DNA of 64,000 bases from Arcuatula senhousia (lineage: Eukaryota; Mollusca; Bivalvia; Mytilida; Mytilidae), in the NCBI GenBank assembly GCA_963971305.1, contig OZ020303.1, forward strand, positions 45,372,106 through 45,436,105, read 5' to 3'. This document shows, in pieces, positions 1 through 10,984 of the stretch. Position numbers and translations under genes: made by a program. The notes below the pieces were generated by a model. The model searched no databases, was not told the origin of the DNA, and saw nothing but the letters and a program-made list of their open reading frames with translations. Within the stretch, counting starts at the first letter, position 1; every line of letters starts with the position of its first letter.

Positions 1-1328
1 TGATTCCAGATACAGCATCACAATGTTGACAATTAAAGACATTTTATGGCATAACTTCCCACAAAGACAGATAAAATTACAACTTTTCAAGTGGTTAGTT
101 CATTTATTGGTAAATTATCTTCAAGTGCTTTTTGTTAGCTCACCTGGACCGAAGGTCCATGTGAGCTATTGCCATCACTTGGCGTCCGTCGTCGTCTGTC
201 GTCTGTCTTCGTCTGTTAACATTTTACAAAAATCTTCTCCTCTGAAACTACAGAACAGAATTTAATGAAACTTGGTGTGAGTGGTCCTTAGGGTGTCCTG
301 CACCAAACTTTTGTTTCGATTTTTGATCCGTCAAAAAACATGGCCACTGTTACTAAAAATAGACCAGGGGAGTCAGACTACTTTTTTTGGGTTGTAAATC
401 AAAAAGTATAAGAGATAGATGAAATCTGATGCCACCCTACTGCTTCAGCATCAAAAGTTCTACAAAAGTGTCCATTTGGTCGAAGTTGTCAGATGATCCC
501 TTATAGGGGTTATAGCCCCTTAAAGGTGAAAAATAGCGTTTTTTCATGTTTTTGGCTTATAGAATGAAAACTACTGCAGATAGAGAAAAGCTGTTGCTTG
601 CTTAAATGTTCAGCTCATTTAGCTCTACAAAAGTCTCCATAGGGTCGAAGTTGTCAGATGACCCCTTATAGGGGTTACGGCCCCTTAAAGGGGAAAAATA
701 ATGTTTTTGGCCCATAGAATGAAAACTATTGCAGATAGAGAAAAGCTGTTGCTTGCTTAAATGTTCAGCTCATTTAGCTCTACAAAAGTCTCCAAAGGGT
801 CAAAGTTGTCAGATGACCCCTTATAAGGGTTACGGTCCCTTAAAGGCGAAAAATAGTGTTTTTGGCCTATAGAATGAAAACTATTGCAGATAGAGAAAAG
901 CTGTTGCTTGCTTAAATGTTCAGCTCATTTAGCTCTACAAAAGTCTCCATAAGGTCGAAGTTGTCAGATGACCCCTTATAGGGGTTACGGCCCCTTAAAG
1001 GGGAAAAATAATGTTTTTGGCCCATAGAATGAAAACTATTGCAGATAGAGAAAAGCTGTTGCTTGCTTAAATGTTCAGCTCATTTAGCTCTACAAAAGTC
1101 TCCATAGGGTCAAAGTTGTCAGATGACCCCTTATAAGGGTTACGGTCCCTTAAAGGCGAAAAATAGTGTTTTTGGCCTATAGAATGAAAACTATTGCAGA
1201 TAGAGAAAAGCTGTTGCTTGCTTAAATGTTCAGCTCATTTAGCTCTACAAAAGTCTCCATAGGGTCAAAGTTGTCAGATAACCCCTTATAGGGGTTACAG
1301 CCCCTTAAAGGCGAAAAATAGTGTTTTT

Positions 1329-2270
1329 ATACGACCGCAAAACATTTGCGGACGTATAATGGTATGATGCTGTCGTCGTCGTCGTTGTCGTTGTCGTCGT
1401 CGTCGTCGTCGTCGTCTGGGGACATTTGGTTTCCGTGCGATAACTTGAGTAAATATTGACCAATTGTTATGAAATTTTTATATGATGTTTGTAACCACTA
1501 GAGGAAGGTTCCTATTGTATTTTGGGTTGGTGGCCCTTACCATTTTGGAAAAAGGGGCTAAAACGGGTGAATTGACAAAACTGTTGTAGAATGTTTATTA
1601 TTCATTTGATTTTGAAAATTCTTTTTTTATTGAATTCCTTATTAAATTCTGTCAACTAAATGTGTCAATGGTTTTGATGTTTATTGAACCGTTACATTGC
1701 TACAGGGGGCCAAAGACGGGCCACACCCAAAAAATCAACTTTTTTATTTGTGGTCCGATTTTCAAAATCTCTTTTTCATTGGAATCCTTGTGAAAATCCC
1801 TGCCTGCATTTTTCAATCAGATTTGAAATATCTCTTACTGTTTTTGAGATATAAGGGGTCGAAGGGGCAAAAAACGCCATTTTTAAAAGTTGGTCAAGGC
1901 AAATGAAATTTAGCTGTAGTGGGCCAGCCAATTGTTATGAAGTTTAAATATGATGATTATATACACTGAAGGAAGCTTTTTATTGCATTTTGTGGTCAAA
2001 ACCTTTTTTTTGAAAAAGGGCCAAAAGGGGCTTAATCGTGTCAAAAATGTCAATGAATATAGAATTTTTTTTTTCTATTAAATATTATTGTAAATATATA
2101 TGTGTCAAATATTCATTTTAAAGTCCACCATAGGTTGCATGTGTAAAAAAGCTTTGTAAGTCCACCATGGGCTGCATGTGACCAAAGCAATAGACTATCA
2201 ATATTGGGCCTCCAATGTACAGGGTTCAACTTGTTGCGGTCGTATCATGCTGCGCTCGGCGTAGCTTTTT
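1329..2270 (+). mobile_element. Second hairpin-ended element, nested in the 155-bp array
   Basis: The left end is a near-perfect hairpin at 1329-1358 (ATACGACCGCAAA, then TTTGCGGACGTAT). A (GTC)n run follows at about 1372-1417. The right end has TTGCGGTCGTAT at 2234-2245, the inverse of the left end, then a hairpin GCTGCGC/GCGTAGC at 2249-2265 and a T run. The host array reads ATAGTG-TTTTT on the left and resumes as ATT-AGCCTATAGAATG on the right, where uninterrupted copies read GTGTTTTTGGCCTATAG. Insertion therefore fell in a T-rich site inside a repeat unit. No coding capacity is visible. This family is distinct from the AGCTCACC element but has the same architecture. Confidence 0.75.
1372..1417 (+). 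repeat. (GTC)n trinucleotide microsatellite
   Basis: An almost pure GTC repeat with two GTT interruptions lies just inside the left hairpin of the nested element. The same position is GTC-rich in the AGCTCACC elements (181-215 and 6850-6881), so it is part of the element ends rather than an independent microsatellite. Confidence 0.85.
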
Positions 2271-2770
2271 ATTAGCCTATAGAATGAAAACTTGCAGATA
2301 GAGAAAAGCTGTTGCTTGCTTAGATGTTCAGATCATTTAGCTTTACAAAAGTCTCCATAGGGTCAAAGTTGTCAGATGACCCCTTATAGGGGTTACAGCC
2401 CCTTAAAGACGAAAAATAGTGTTTTTGGCCTATAGAATGAAAACTATTGCAGATAGAGAAAAGCTGTTGCTTGCTTAAATGTTCAGCTCATTAAGCCCTA
2501 CAAAAATCTCCATAGGTGTGAAGTCAGATGACCCCTTATAGGGGTTACAGCCCCTTCAAGGCAAAAAATAGTGTTTTTGGCCTACAGAATGAAAACTATT
2601 GAAGATAGAGAAAAGCTTTTTCTTGCTTAAACTTTCAGCTCATTTAGCTATACAAAAATCTTAATAGGGTTCACATCAAGACCAGGTGAGCGATTCAGGC
2701 TCCTGGGAGCCTCTTGTTTGCAGTTCAGTATAATTTGACTTTCTGGACACTTACAGTGAGACATGTCCTT

Positions 2771-5700
2771 TAGTAGAGTAGACGGCACCTTGAATTGAAA
2801 AATTTAATGTCCCCACCGAACATACTCACATATTATATATCGTTGGAAAGAGCAGGACCTAAGCAATCAAAATATGCTTGTCGTAAGAATCAGAGTTGGT
2901 CGAGTTTTCAGAAATTCAAGGTCAAAGGTCAATAGGCGAAAACAACTAAAAAAACAACCGTAAAAGTGTTTTTCATTTCCGTATTTATTTGTAGTCGAAA
3001 TTGAAACAATTGATGGGAAATATATGATATAATGTCTAAACAAATATTTTAATTGAAAAAGTTTCGATAGTACTACCGTTTATTATTAATAATTTAATAA
3101 ATTTACATGAAGGTCGAATTTCCCCCCTTTTTGTGGAGGAATTTTCTGCGCTATTATTTTTTAATTTAAATATAATTTTCTGTTTTTGTTTCAAGTTTGT
3201 CTTACAGTAAACATACCAAATATGTTTTCTAAAATGTTATTTGGCCATATAATCATTAAAAACTGTGATTAACAGATCCTTAACAAGAGGGGATATTATG
3301 AACAATAGAGTAAAACAAACCTTCTAAACTAAGTTGACACATTGTTAAAGGTTCTAATGCTTTTTACCATTTATCTCAATTCATTTAGGGCACGTAAGGT
3401 TTATAGGCCTACTTTATTAGTTTTTTAGGACTTCAAGCCTTATATTGTAATCGTCCACACTCCTGTCCAAAATACCAGGGGCGCCAATATAGAATGACTG
3501 ATTATACCTACAGAACTTTATAGAATTTGATTAAAGTTACACATAATATTTTGAATATTACACAATTGATTGTTGAATATGAAAATTTTTAATTTGAGTA
3601 TAATTAGGGGTTTACTCGTGTGAAAACAGGGACTTTGCATATTTGGATGAAGGTGTACCTTTCTTGTAACCGCTATTGCTTCTACATTATTGCACAAATC
3701 TCGCTGAAAATTTCACACAAATGTGGTCACGTGTTGTTATTTTTGTTTTGACCTATAAGATTTTGTTAAGAATTAAAAAAGGGGATGTTGATAAGCGAAA
3801 CAAGTGTTTTGTCATCCGTACACAAAATGTGTTATTTTACTCTTATCGCCATTTTTTCCTTTGAACCATCTTTGATTTTTTCGAAATTCGGGTATTTCCT
3901 TTTCCTTAATGTGTAATTGTAATAATTATGCTTTAGATTGTATCTAGAAAATCTTTGTGGTTTTATACTGACTAAAACTTAACAAAGCCACCCAAGGACC
4001 GTACAGTTCTAATCCAGCACGGAATCGCCATCTGTGCTAAAAAATTCATAAAACTTGGGCAAAAGTATTGTTACATATTGTAGTTCAACATATCTATTTA
4101 CCTTATTCATTGAATGAAAAATAAGGATTCGCCATAGTGAAGTAAGGAAATTTGTAGGCTAATGTGAGGGGGGTACCCCAATTTTAGCCTCAACAACTCT
4201 TTTATAACTGCTTCAAATTTCACAAAACTTTACAGAATCTTTCTCACATAATGATACTTCCATTTTAAAAGTTTATTTTGTATAAAACCTGCTAAAAATG
4301 TTTGTAGTTTGGTAATATATCGTATTTTTGATTTCTGGCCATGAAATAAACACAGATAATTTTCGCTACATCTTATTATCGACAATTACAAATATGATAA
4401 TTTTTTGACAAAAGTCTTGGTAAAATTATTTTGATTCACATATTATGATTATTTTTTGTTCAATCTCGAATTCAGCGATTCTTACAACAAATCATTCAAG
4501 AATGGCTTTTGGACACAAGGGCACTAATTGTATATGTCCTGATAAACGTTAACTAATGCTTGAAAATTAACGAAATGTTTAATAAATCTTTTATTTTATA
4601 TAGTGTCACGCATAATTCCCTTTGTGATCGATGTTCAGTAAAACATGGAATAGCCATTTTTTAACTAGAAGTAATGGTCTGTTATTCACAACTTTTAATT
4701 TTTTTTCTTGAAACTTAATGAAATCGCAAAATCTTTTTAACAAATTGTCTTTATGTATCTGATGTTAAACCAGAACTGCGAGAAAGCTCACTGATGATTC
4801 CCCCGCTTCATAATGGAATCTATATGTAGAAAAAAAATAAAGTTCAATTCTCTCGCTTGATTGATATCCAAAATCAAAAACAAGTTTCATCAGCATGTTT
4901 ATACACAGTATACATACTTCATGTTAAGTTCGATCAAAAACCATTGGCCAGTTACAAAGAAATTTTTATTGCTATACTTCAAAATCCAAAAGGTGCTTAA
5001 GAAGAAATTGTGCTTAAAAGAGAGGTGCAAATAGTCCGACAGACAGAATGGTCATTATCCTCTATTCTTCATTTTTTTTGCAACTCAATTTGGATTTTTA
5101 TAGTCGTGACTATAACGGAATATTCCTCTGCAGCGACTATTTAAGACACGCTGTGTGCCATGGGTCATCGAGCCCATGCCACACCACCGCCAGTGTTAGC
5201 TGCTCGAGCAAACACGGTACGAAAACCATCGTTTTTGCTGGAACAGTGCCCGTCTTGCACCACGCGGAGGTACTGGTCGGAATTTTTTTTTGTTCTTTAA
5301 CTCTTTAACTATATACTTTTTGAATATTATTCGCTCCTCTTTAAACCTGAACAAATAAAAGTGTATTTCTCAAATCTTCAAAACCACTAAACAAAGCATC
5401 TGTGATTTATAAAGAAAAAATGTACATGAGTCAAATACCTAAAAAAGAAATGTACACTTCAAAACCAATTAAAAATAGCAACAAGAAGGGTATTTTTACC
5501 AACAGTGCGCATTATGATTGTCGGCTCTTCTGATACAACTTGACAAGTAATGCATTTGTCCCAATCGTGTGAATAAAACCCCCTTTTTGGGCTTGATGGC
5601 CCAATTTTAACATGACTACTAACTGAATTCATTGATTACGGCGCTTTTGACTTTTGAAATATGAAGAGACACAAGAAAAAGAGTAAATTCGAATTGAAAT

Positions 5701-6384
5701 CAACACAATAACAAATTAACAAATCAAAACCACACAAAAAACACAAAAAATATCGTTATTTGAAACAAAACTTGCATTTTAGAAATACAAGATTTGCATT
5801 TAACTAGAGTGTAAAAGACGTATCAAGTACGGAATTTAGGTTTCCGAACCATAATTAACAAATTTAAAATAATAGTTTTTCCTCGTTAAAATCAAAACTA
5901 TTCGTCCAATCGCTATCAAAATTGGTGAACAATCAGTTTGTGGATGTGTCAAAACGCCATATAAGTTTCAATAATGATGCTCGAAGAGTTTTAAAATGGT
6001 AAGTTAAAATCGCCTTGATTTTGCTAATATTTTAGACGTTTTTCAAATCGTAATTTGAATACAAAGATGCACCCTCTAAGTAAACCTACTACATTGGTAG
6101 TCAAGATATGTCTATTTTGTAGGTAATAAATGCAAAATCAACGTGAAAATCTTTTTATCTGCTTTGAATATGATGTTATATTATCATACTATGAGACAGT
6201 TGATCGAGGGTACCCCTATTTAACGTAATATTTAGAAAAACTCGACCATACGAACTTCTTACGACAAGTAAAAAGTCAAACAAGAAGAGTGTACCTTTCG
6301 TTTAAGCCCAAAATCAGCAGTATGTTCTTTCGGGACATTAAACTTTTAAATAAAGCGTCTTTTTACATTCCGTCTACTCTACTA
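2771..6384. mobile_element. 3.6-kb element with diverged long terminal inverted repeats
   Basis: The ends are exact 15-bp inverted repeats: TAGTAGAGTAGACGG at 2771-2785 and its reverse complement at 6370-6384. Further inward the arms still match in blocks: TTTAATGTCCC, GAACATACT, CTTGTCGTAAGAA and GGTCGAGTTTT on the left all occur in the same order on the complementary strand of the right arm (about 6230-6345). The trinucleotide CTT abuts both ends and could be a 3-bp target duplication. No long reading frame exists inside, so this is a decayed or non-autonomous DNA transposon of unassigned superfamily. It contains the 188-bp dispersed repeat at 5097-5284. Confidence 0.65.
5097..5284 (+). repeat. 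188-bp dispersed conserved repeat, copy 1
   Basis: It begins TTTATAGTCGTGACTA and ends ACTGGTCGGAATT, then runs into a T tract. It contains a hairpin CATGGG/CCCATG at 5159-5178 and the block ACACCACCGCCAGTGTTAGCT. A second copy with the same order of blocks and almost the same length is at 44680-44868, on the same strand. It is clearly more GC-rich than its surroundings. I see no tRNA-type A and B boxes, so calling it a SINE is only a guess. A 5048-5308 open frame crosses it but is not conserved in copy 2. Confidence 0.7.
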
Positions 6385-6390
6385 CTTGTA

Positions 6391-6570
6391 TTAAATATGT
6401 TAGAGTGCTTCCAGATTAGCAAAGAAATTCTAAGAACTTGCAGTTGTTGTATCTGAAGTTTTCAAAATAGCCAAAAAATAGACTGAAGGTGCTACTGGTA
6501 TTTGATATGGTCAAATATGTTAAAGAAGTTTTTCCAGATTAGCAAAGAAAACTCTAAAAACTGTCAGATG
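6391..6570 (+). repeat. Short direct duplication (about 120-bp spacing)
   Basis: AAATATGTTAGAG...CCAGATTAGCAAAGAAATTCTAA (from about 6391) recurs diverged as AAATATGTTAAAG...CCAGATTAGCAAAGAAAACTCTAA (from about 6512). It lies between the 3.6-kb inverted-repeat element and the second AGCTCACC element. The rest of 6571-6803 shows nothing I can name. Confidence 0.6.
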
Positions 6571-6803
6571 GCAGAATCATTGAAATCTGTAGTTTTTACC
6601 CCAAAATGACAGAAATAGATCAAGATGTTGGAGAAAATAGTTCATATGTTGCTGATTTATTTATTTATTATTATATAGACAATGATCAGGGTTTGTAGAT
6701 TGTAACAAGACAGACATAATATTTATACAATCCCCTACAATTATTATAAGATTAATGCATAAAATTAAACTGTTGTCGGTATGTTTTTGTCGTGTCCTTT
6801 TTT

Positions 6804-8340
6804 AGCTCACCTGGACCGAAGGTCCATGTGAGCTTTTACCATCACTTGGCGTCCGTCGTCGTCGTCGTCTGTCGTCGTCTGTAAACAATTTTTCAAACGT
6901 TAACTTGTCCGACACCATAAGTCCAATTGCAACCAAACTTGGTATAGTTGTTTAGTGGCATTATGTGTACTAAACCGTCGTTCGGATTTTTGATTCGTTA
7001 AACAACATGGCCGCCATGGCTAAAAATAGAACAGGGGGGGTCAAATAACAGTTTTTTGCAAATAACTCAAAAACGGTAACAGATATCAAAATTCTGGCAT
7101 GGATTCATGTGATCAGCACCTCAAGATCTACCTGCCTACAAATTTTCAAGAAGATCCAACAACCGATGTAGGAGTTATTCCCCTTTTTCTGGATTTTTGC
7201 AAAATTTTGCACTTATTTAGCCCTATATCTTGAAAACTATACAAGATATTTTAAAAATTCAAAATGCAGATGATTGAGCACGTCAAGATCTACATTTCAT
7301 GTAATTAGGTCAAAGCTGTAGAACCATTTCTTTTAGGAGTTATGGCCCTTAAAGTGTCAAAATTTACCGTTTTTCATTACTTTTCCCCTGAATTTCAAAG
7401 ATTAACTTGTCTGACACCATATATCCAACTTCAACCAAACTTGGCACAGTTGTTTGATAGCATATATACTACAATTCTATTGTTCAGATTTTTGATTCGT
7501 CAAAAAATATGGCCGCCATGGCTAAAAATAGAACATAGGTGTAAATTGCAGTTTTTTGCTAATAACTCAAAAATGGTTACAGATATCAAAATTCTGATGA
7601 GGACAAAAGTGATCAGCATCTCAAGATCTACCTGCTATGAAAGTTTCAAGAAGATCCAACAACTGATGTGGGAGTTATTGCCCTTTTTCTGGATTTTTTC
7701 AAAATTCTTCACTTGTTTAGCCATATATCTTGAAAACTATACAAGATATTTCAAGAATTTGAATTGCATATGATTAAGCACATCAAGATCTACATTACAA
7801 AGCTGTAGGATCATTTGTTTTAGGAGTTATTGTCCTTAAACAACAAAATTTACCATTTTTCATTACTTTTTCCCTGAATTTCAAAGATAAACTTGTCTGA
7901 CACCGCAAGACCAACTGCATTTTAACTTGGCACACTTGTTAAATAGCTTATATGCTACAACTCTATTGTTCAAATTTTTGATTCGTGAAAAAGCATGGCC
8001 GCCATGGCTAAAAATAGAACATAGGGGTAAATTGCATTTTTTTGCTAATAACTCAAAAATGGTTTCAGATATCAAAATTGTGCAAGAATCAAAAAAGATC
8101 AGCATATTAAGATCTACCTGTGCTGAAATTTTGGAAAAGATCTGACTGCTGATGTGGGAGTTATTGCCCTTTTTCCTAATTTTTGCCAAATTTTGCACTT
8201 ATCAAGCCCAATATCTTGAAAACTAACCAAGATATTTCAGAAATTTAAATGGCATGTGGTTATGCACAATAATATCTACAAAATATATTTGTCTGTGTAG
8301 TTCAGGTGAGCGATTCAGGCTCCTGGGAGCCTCTTGTTTT
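6804..8340 (+). mobile_element. Hairpin-ended non-autonomous element, Helentron-like (copy 2)
   Basis: The left hairpin at 6805-6833 is base-for-base the same as the hairpin at 138-166. It is followed by CATCACTTGGCGTCCGTCGTC. The right end (8303-8340) repeats CAGGTGAGC, the AGGCTCC/GGAGCCT hairpin and CTCTTGTTTT. The interior differs from copy 1: it holds about three units of roughly 490 bp. The frames at 7342-7773 and 7881-8198 lie wholly in these repeats and are treated as chance frames. The two copies therefore share ends but carry unrelated cores, which is typical of non-autonomous families using one set of terminal signals. Confidence 0.75.
6895..8300 (+). repeat. Internal tandem repeat of about 490 bp, three units
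   Basis: AACTTGTC[C/T]GACACC occurs at 6902, 7404 and 7889 (502 and 485 bp apart). Each is followed in the same order by a TTGATTCGT block, ATGGCCGCCATGGCTAAAAATAGA, AATAACTCAAAAA and GATCAGCA. Units are clearly diverged, so the array is older than the central satellite. Confidence 0.8.
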
Positions 8341-10041
8341 ATTTAGTTGAAAAGAAAAGGCGGATCTAAAAAATTTCAAAATTTTGCCCATTAAAAACGA
8401 AAGGGACAGCAGTTTTCGGCCTGTTTTGCCTTTAATCCAGATGAAAGTAATAATCTGAAAAAAGGGTGGGATCTCTATACCTGTGGAACACCCCCCCCCC
8501 ACCAGTGACCACACACACCTGCAAATGAAGATTGCAGAAAAAGTATTCAGACATTTTCTACTATATACATAATCATTTACATAGGACTGTTTGGTCCAAA
8601 TGGGTACTATTGGAATCTGTTTATATTTGTTTATAATAAATATAGTGACCATGGAAAGCTGTTATTTTTTTTTTTTGTGTTAGATAAACGACTTTTTATT
8701 CCTCACTGTAAAATGGGAGGGCATCTGCCTAGCATTCCGCAGTATGTTTTGTGAAATACCACTTTTGCTTTAGGACTGATAAATGTTCCAGTCAAATGAA
8801 GTTTTGAATCTGTGAAAGACAAGTTTGATATTTGTTTTATATAAACATCAATATAATTTATCAGACATTGCCCCTATTATCACATAGTCAATGTTGAATG
8901 TAATACTTAGTAATTATTTGAACTAGAAATAAATCTCTTAATATCTTAGTGACAGATAATATGTGAAATAAAAAAAGAAAAGATTTCAAGGAGGTTGAAA
9001 ACTAATTAGGTAATTTGGAACATAGATATTTAAATGACAACAGATTGTTGGAAGACTTTGGTGAAGTTCATTAATACAAACCTTTGTTTGATTTTCTATG
9101 CAATAAAGTATTTATCTATATTCATGAGGGCTATGTTTTTGCACATTATTGGAAAATCTTTAACTTTGATTTTTAAAAACAAAGTTTGGGGGTATAAGGG
9201 AATAACCTTTTTCTGTCTGTCCATCTGTCCACATTTCTGGTGAAATCACTCTTGGGATGAGCATCATTTCCTAAACTGTTGGTGTTACTTAAACTTTTGT
9301 TTATTCCAATATATATCGAGTTAAATATGAAGTAATGGATATCTTTTTCTCAAAGAGCTCACTCATAGTATTCCTAGTTAAAATCATTTGTGAGACTGTT
9401 CATACTGGCACATATATATATATATACATTAAGGATAAATATTTAATCTGATTTAAATATAATAATATACCTGTTACAAATACAACACCATAAAGATCAG
9501 ATAGCTATGACAATTACTAAATATTTGCATACAGATGTAAATACTACTTGTGGTCTACTACCATTTACGTACATTTGTTTGTTCTTTGTTTCCTATCTAT
9601 CTGACCAGAAACCTATATAAACTTTACTGTAAACCCCTGTTCAATCAAGTCTGTAATAATTATTTATATAGACCATGTACGTTTTTATTTCCTGGAGTCC
9701 TTTAATCTCTTCTAGAATGTGTAAAATTTGATGTCAAATTGTTATTATAAGGTGACTTTATTTTTAATAGGGCTTTTTTGATCTGTAAATCTTTATGTAT
9801 ATTTATAAACATGATGAGTAATGTTTATTTTAAATTTGACAAAGAAAACCTGATGGAACAAAGAAAAATATATTTGTTCTTATTTTAGATATGAACAAAG
9901 AAAAACATTCTTTTATTTTACACATGGAACAAAGAAACAATGAAAAGAAATTCTTCAAGCATCTTATACTGTCAGATATAATTTTAATCAAGTAAGTAGA
10001 TATGATGAGGCATGTTTTCAAAGATACATGTCATTACTATA
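8341..10041. other. AT-rich non-coding stretch without a recognisable gene
   Basis: No supported gene or RNA is visible. It contains a C-run at about 8489-8501, a (TA)n run near 9412-9426, and a degenerate fragment near 9181-9235 ending in a TCTGTCTGTCCATCTGTCC tract, similar to the starts of other bivalve dispersed repeats. Its right edge is the assembly gap. Confidence 0.5.
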
Positions 10042-10141
10042 NNNNNNNNNNNNNNNNNNNNNNNNNNNNNNNNNNNNNNNNNNNNNNNNNNNNNNNNNNN
10101 NNNNNNNNNNNNNNNNNNNNNNNNNNNNNNNNNNNNNNNNN
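10042..10141. other. Assembly gap (100 N)
   Basis: Exactly 100 N residues, a conventional placeholder for a scaffold join of unknown length. Frames drawn across it are artefacts. Confidence 0.98.
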
Positions 10142-10299
10142 TCAGATGCTTTGACATGCAAATTCTCTATAAAACATGTTCTAAATTTGCATGTTGTGAT
10201 GCTTCCTGTGAGTTAATGATTCAGATTTGCATTAGTGAGGGGTTCATCTTTGTTTAATTAGCTGGCTTCAAGCTAATTTTTTCCAGAATTTTTTAAAGC

Positions 10300-10860
10300 T
10301 TAAGGTGGAGCAGGACAGTGGTCATGTGACTTGCCCAAAATAAAATGAAATTTGAAAAATATTTTGAGATTTTTCTGTTTTTAGAATCTTTATACCTAGT
10401 TTAGGCACATTTTATCAATATGATTAAAATTTGTATTCTAAAAGTAGTATAAATTCTGAGCTAAAGTATGGTCAAGGGAGGTAATTTGGCAAAAATCATG
10501 AAAAATCATCGTTTTGGGCTCCTATCTTTGCTTGTACGTAAAAATCAAAGGAAGAAACCCCGCTTTAAATTGATTTTATTTGATGAATTGTTGCAAGAAC
10601 TATAAAATGTCAAAAAATGAGAAAAATCTATTGACAGAAAAAAAGTAATTAAACATTTTTGGGTGTTTTTATGGCTTTTCCTATATAATTCATAGTAAAA
10701 TATCAATACTTTAACTTGATATAACTCGAAAAGTAGGGAAGAAACCCATGAATTTCGAATCAAATTATGAAAGAGTATATCATGATGGACATTTATGCCA
10801 ATTTTGAAGAAAATCTATTGACAAATTAATTTTGGGCCCAAGTGCCACGCTCTACCTTAA
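10300..10860. mobile_element. 561-bp MITE-like element with inverted ends and TTAA termini
   Basis: The left end reads TTAAGGTGGAGCAGGACAG with CTTGCCCAAAATAAAAT further in. The reverse complement of the right end reads TTAAGGTAGAGCGTGGCAC with CTTGGGCCCAAAATTAATTT further in. The imperfect inverted arms are about 45 bp. TTAA at both extremes could be a target duplication or part of the inverted repeat. No coding frame is supported. The TTAA-GGT ends do not show the CCY start expected of piggyBac, so no superfamily is assigned. Confidence 0.6.
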
Positions 10861-10984
10861 TTCAACAGTTCAGTTTTATATAAGATGTTTTTATCTTATG
10901 TTTTTATGTAAGTAGTTATACTTAATGCTCCTAACCAAAAAAAATAAAAAGATATTTGGTTGTGGGCTTTAAGTGGACCTTTTC

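Larger units (their letters stand above)
561..2690 (+). repeat. 155-bp internal tandem repeat (8 copies, split by an insertion)
   Basis: The motif AGAATGAAAACT recurs at 561, 716, 871, 1026 and 1181, exactly 155 bp apart. After the nested insertion it recurs at 2281, 2434 and 2586 (153 and 152 bp apart). Each unit contains CAGCTCATTTAGCTCTAC, GTTGTCAGATGACCCC and CCTTATAGGGGTTAC. Units at 716 and 1026 share CCCAT before the motif, while 871 and 1181 share CCTAT, so the recent amplification unit was a 310-bp dimer. Copies after the insertion are more diverged. This is the internal minisatellite of the surrounding mobile element, not coding sequence. Confidence 0.9.
137..2719 (+). mobile_element. 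Hairpin-ended non-autonomous element, Helentron-like (copy 1)
   Basis: The left end is a hairpin at 138-166 (GCTCACCTGGACC, loop GAA, GGTCCATGTGAGC, one mismatch). It is followed by a GTC/CGTC-rich stretch at about 181-215. The right end has CAGGTGAGC at 2683-2691, the inverse of the left GCTCACCTG, then a perfect 7-bp hairpin at 2697-2712 (AGGCTCC, TG, GGAGCCT) and the tail CTCTTGTTT. The interior is a 155-bp tandem array. No transposase or Rep/helicase reading frame is visible, so it is non-autonomous. Subterminal inverted repeats, a 3-prime hairpin and an internal minisatellite fit the Helentron-associated elements, which include the bivalve 'pearl' repeats; that family assignment is inference. 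The element is interrupted by a second element at 1329-2270. The copy at 6804-8340 shares both ends but has a different interior. Confidence 0.75.

Noticed and set aside
7342..8198. 143- and 105-codon frames on opposite strands
   Set aside because: Both lie in the diverged 490-bp internal repeats of a mobile element and overlap the same sequence antiparallel. The three units do not preserve the frame.
10012..10257. Frames crossing the N gap
   Set aside because: Artefacts of translating N residues.
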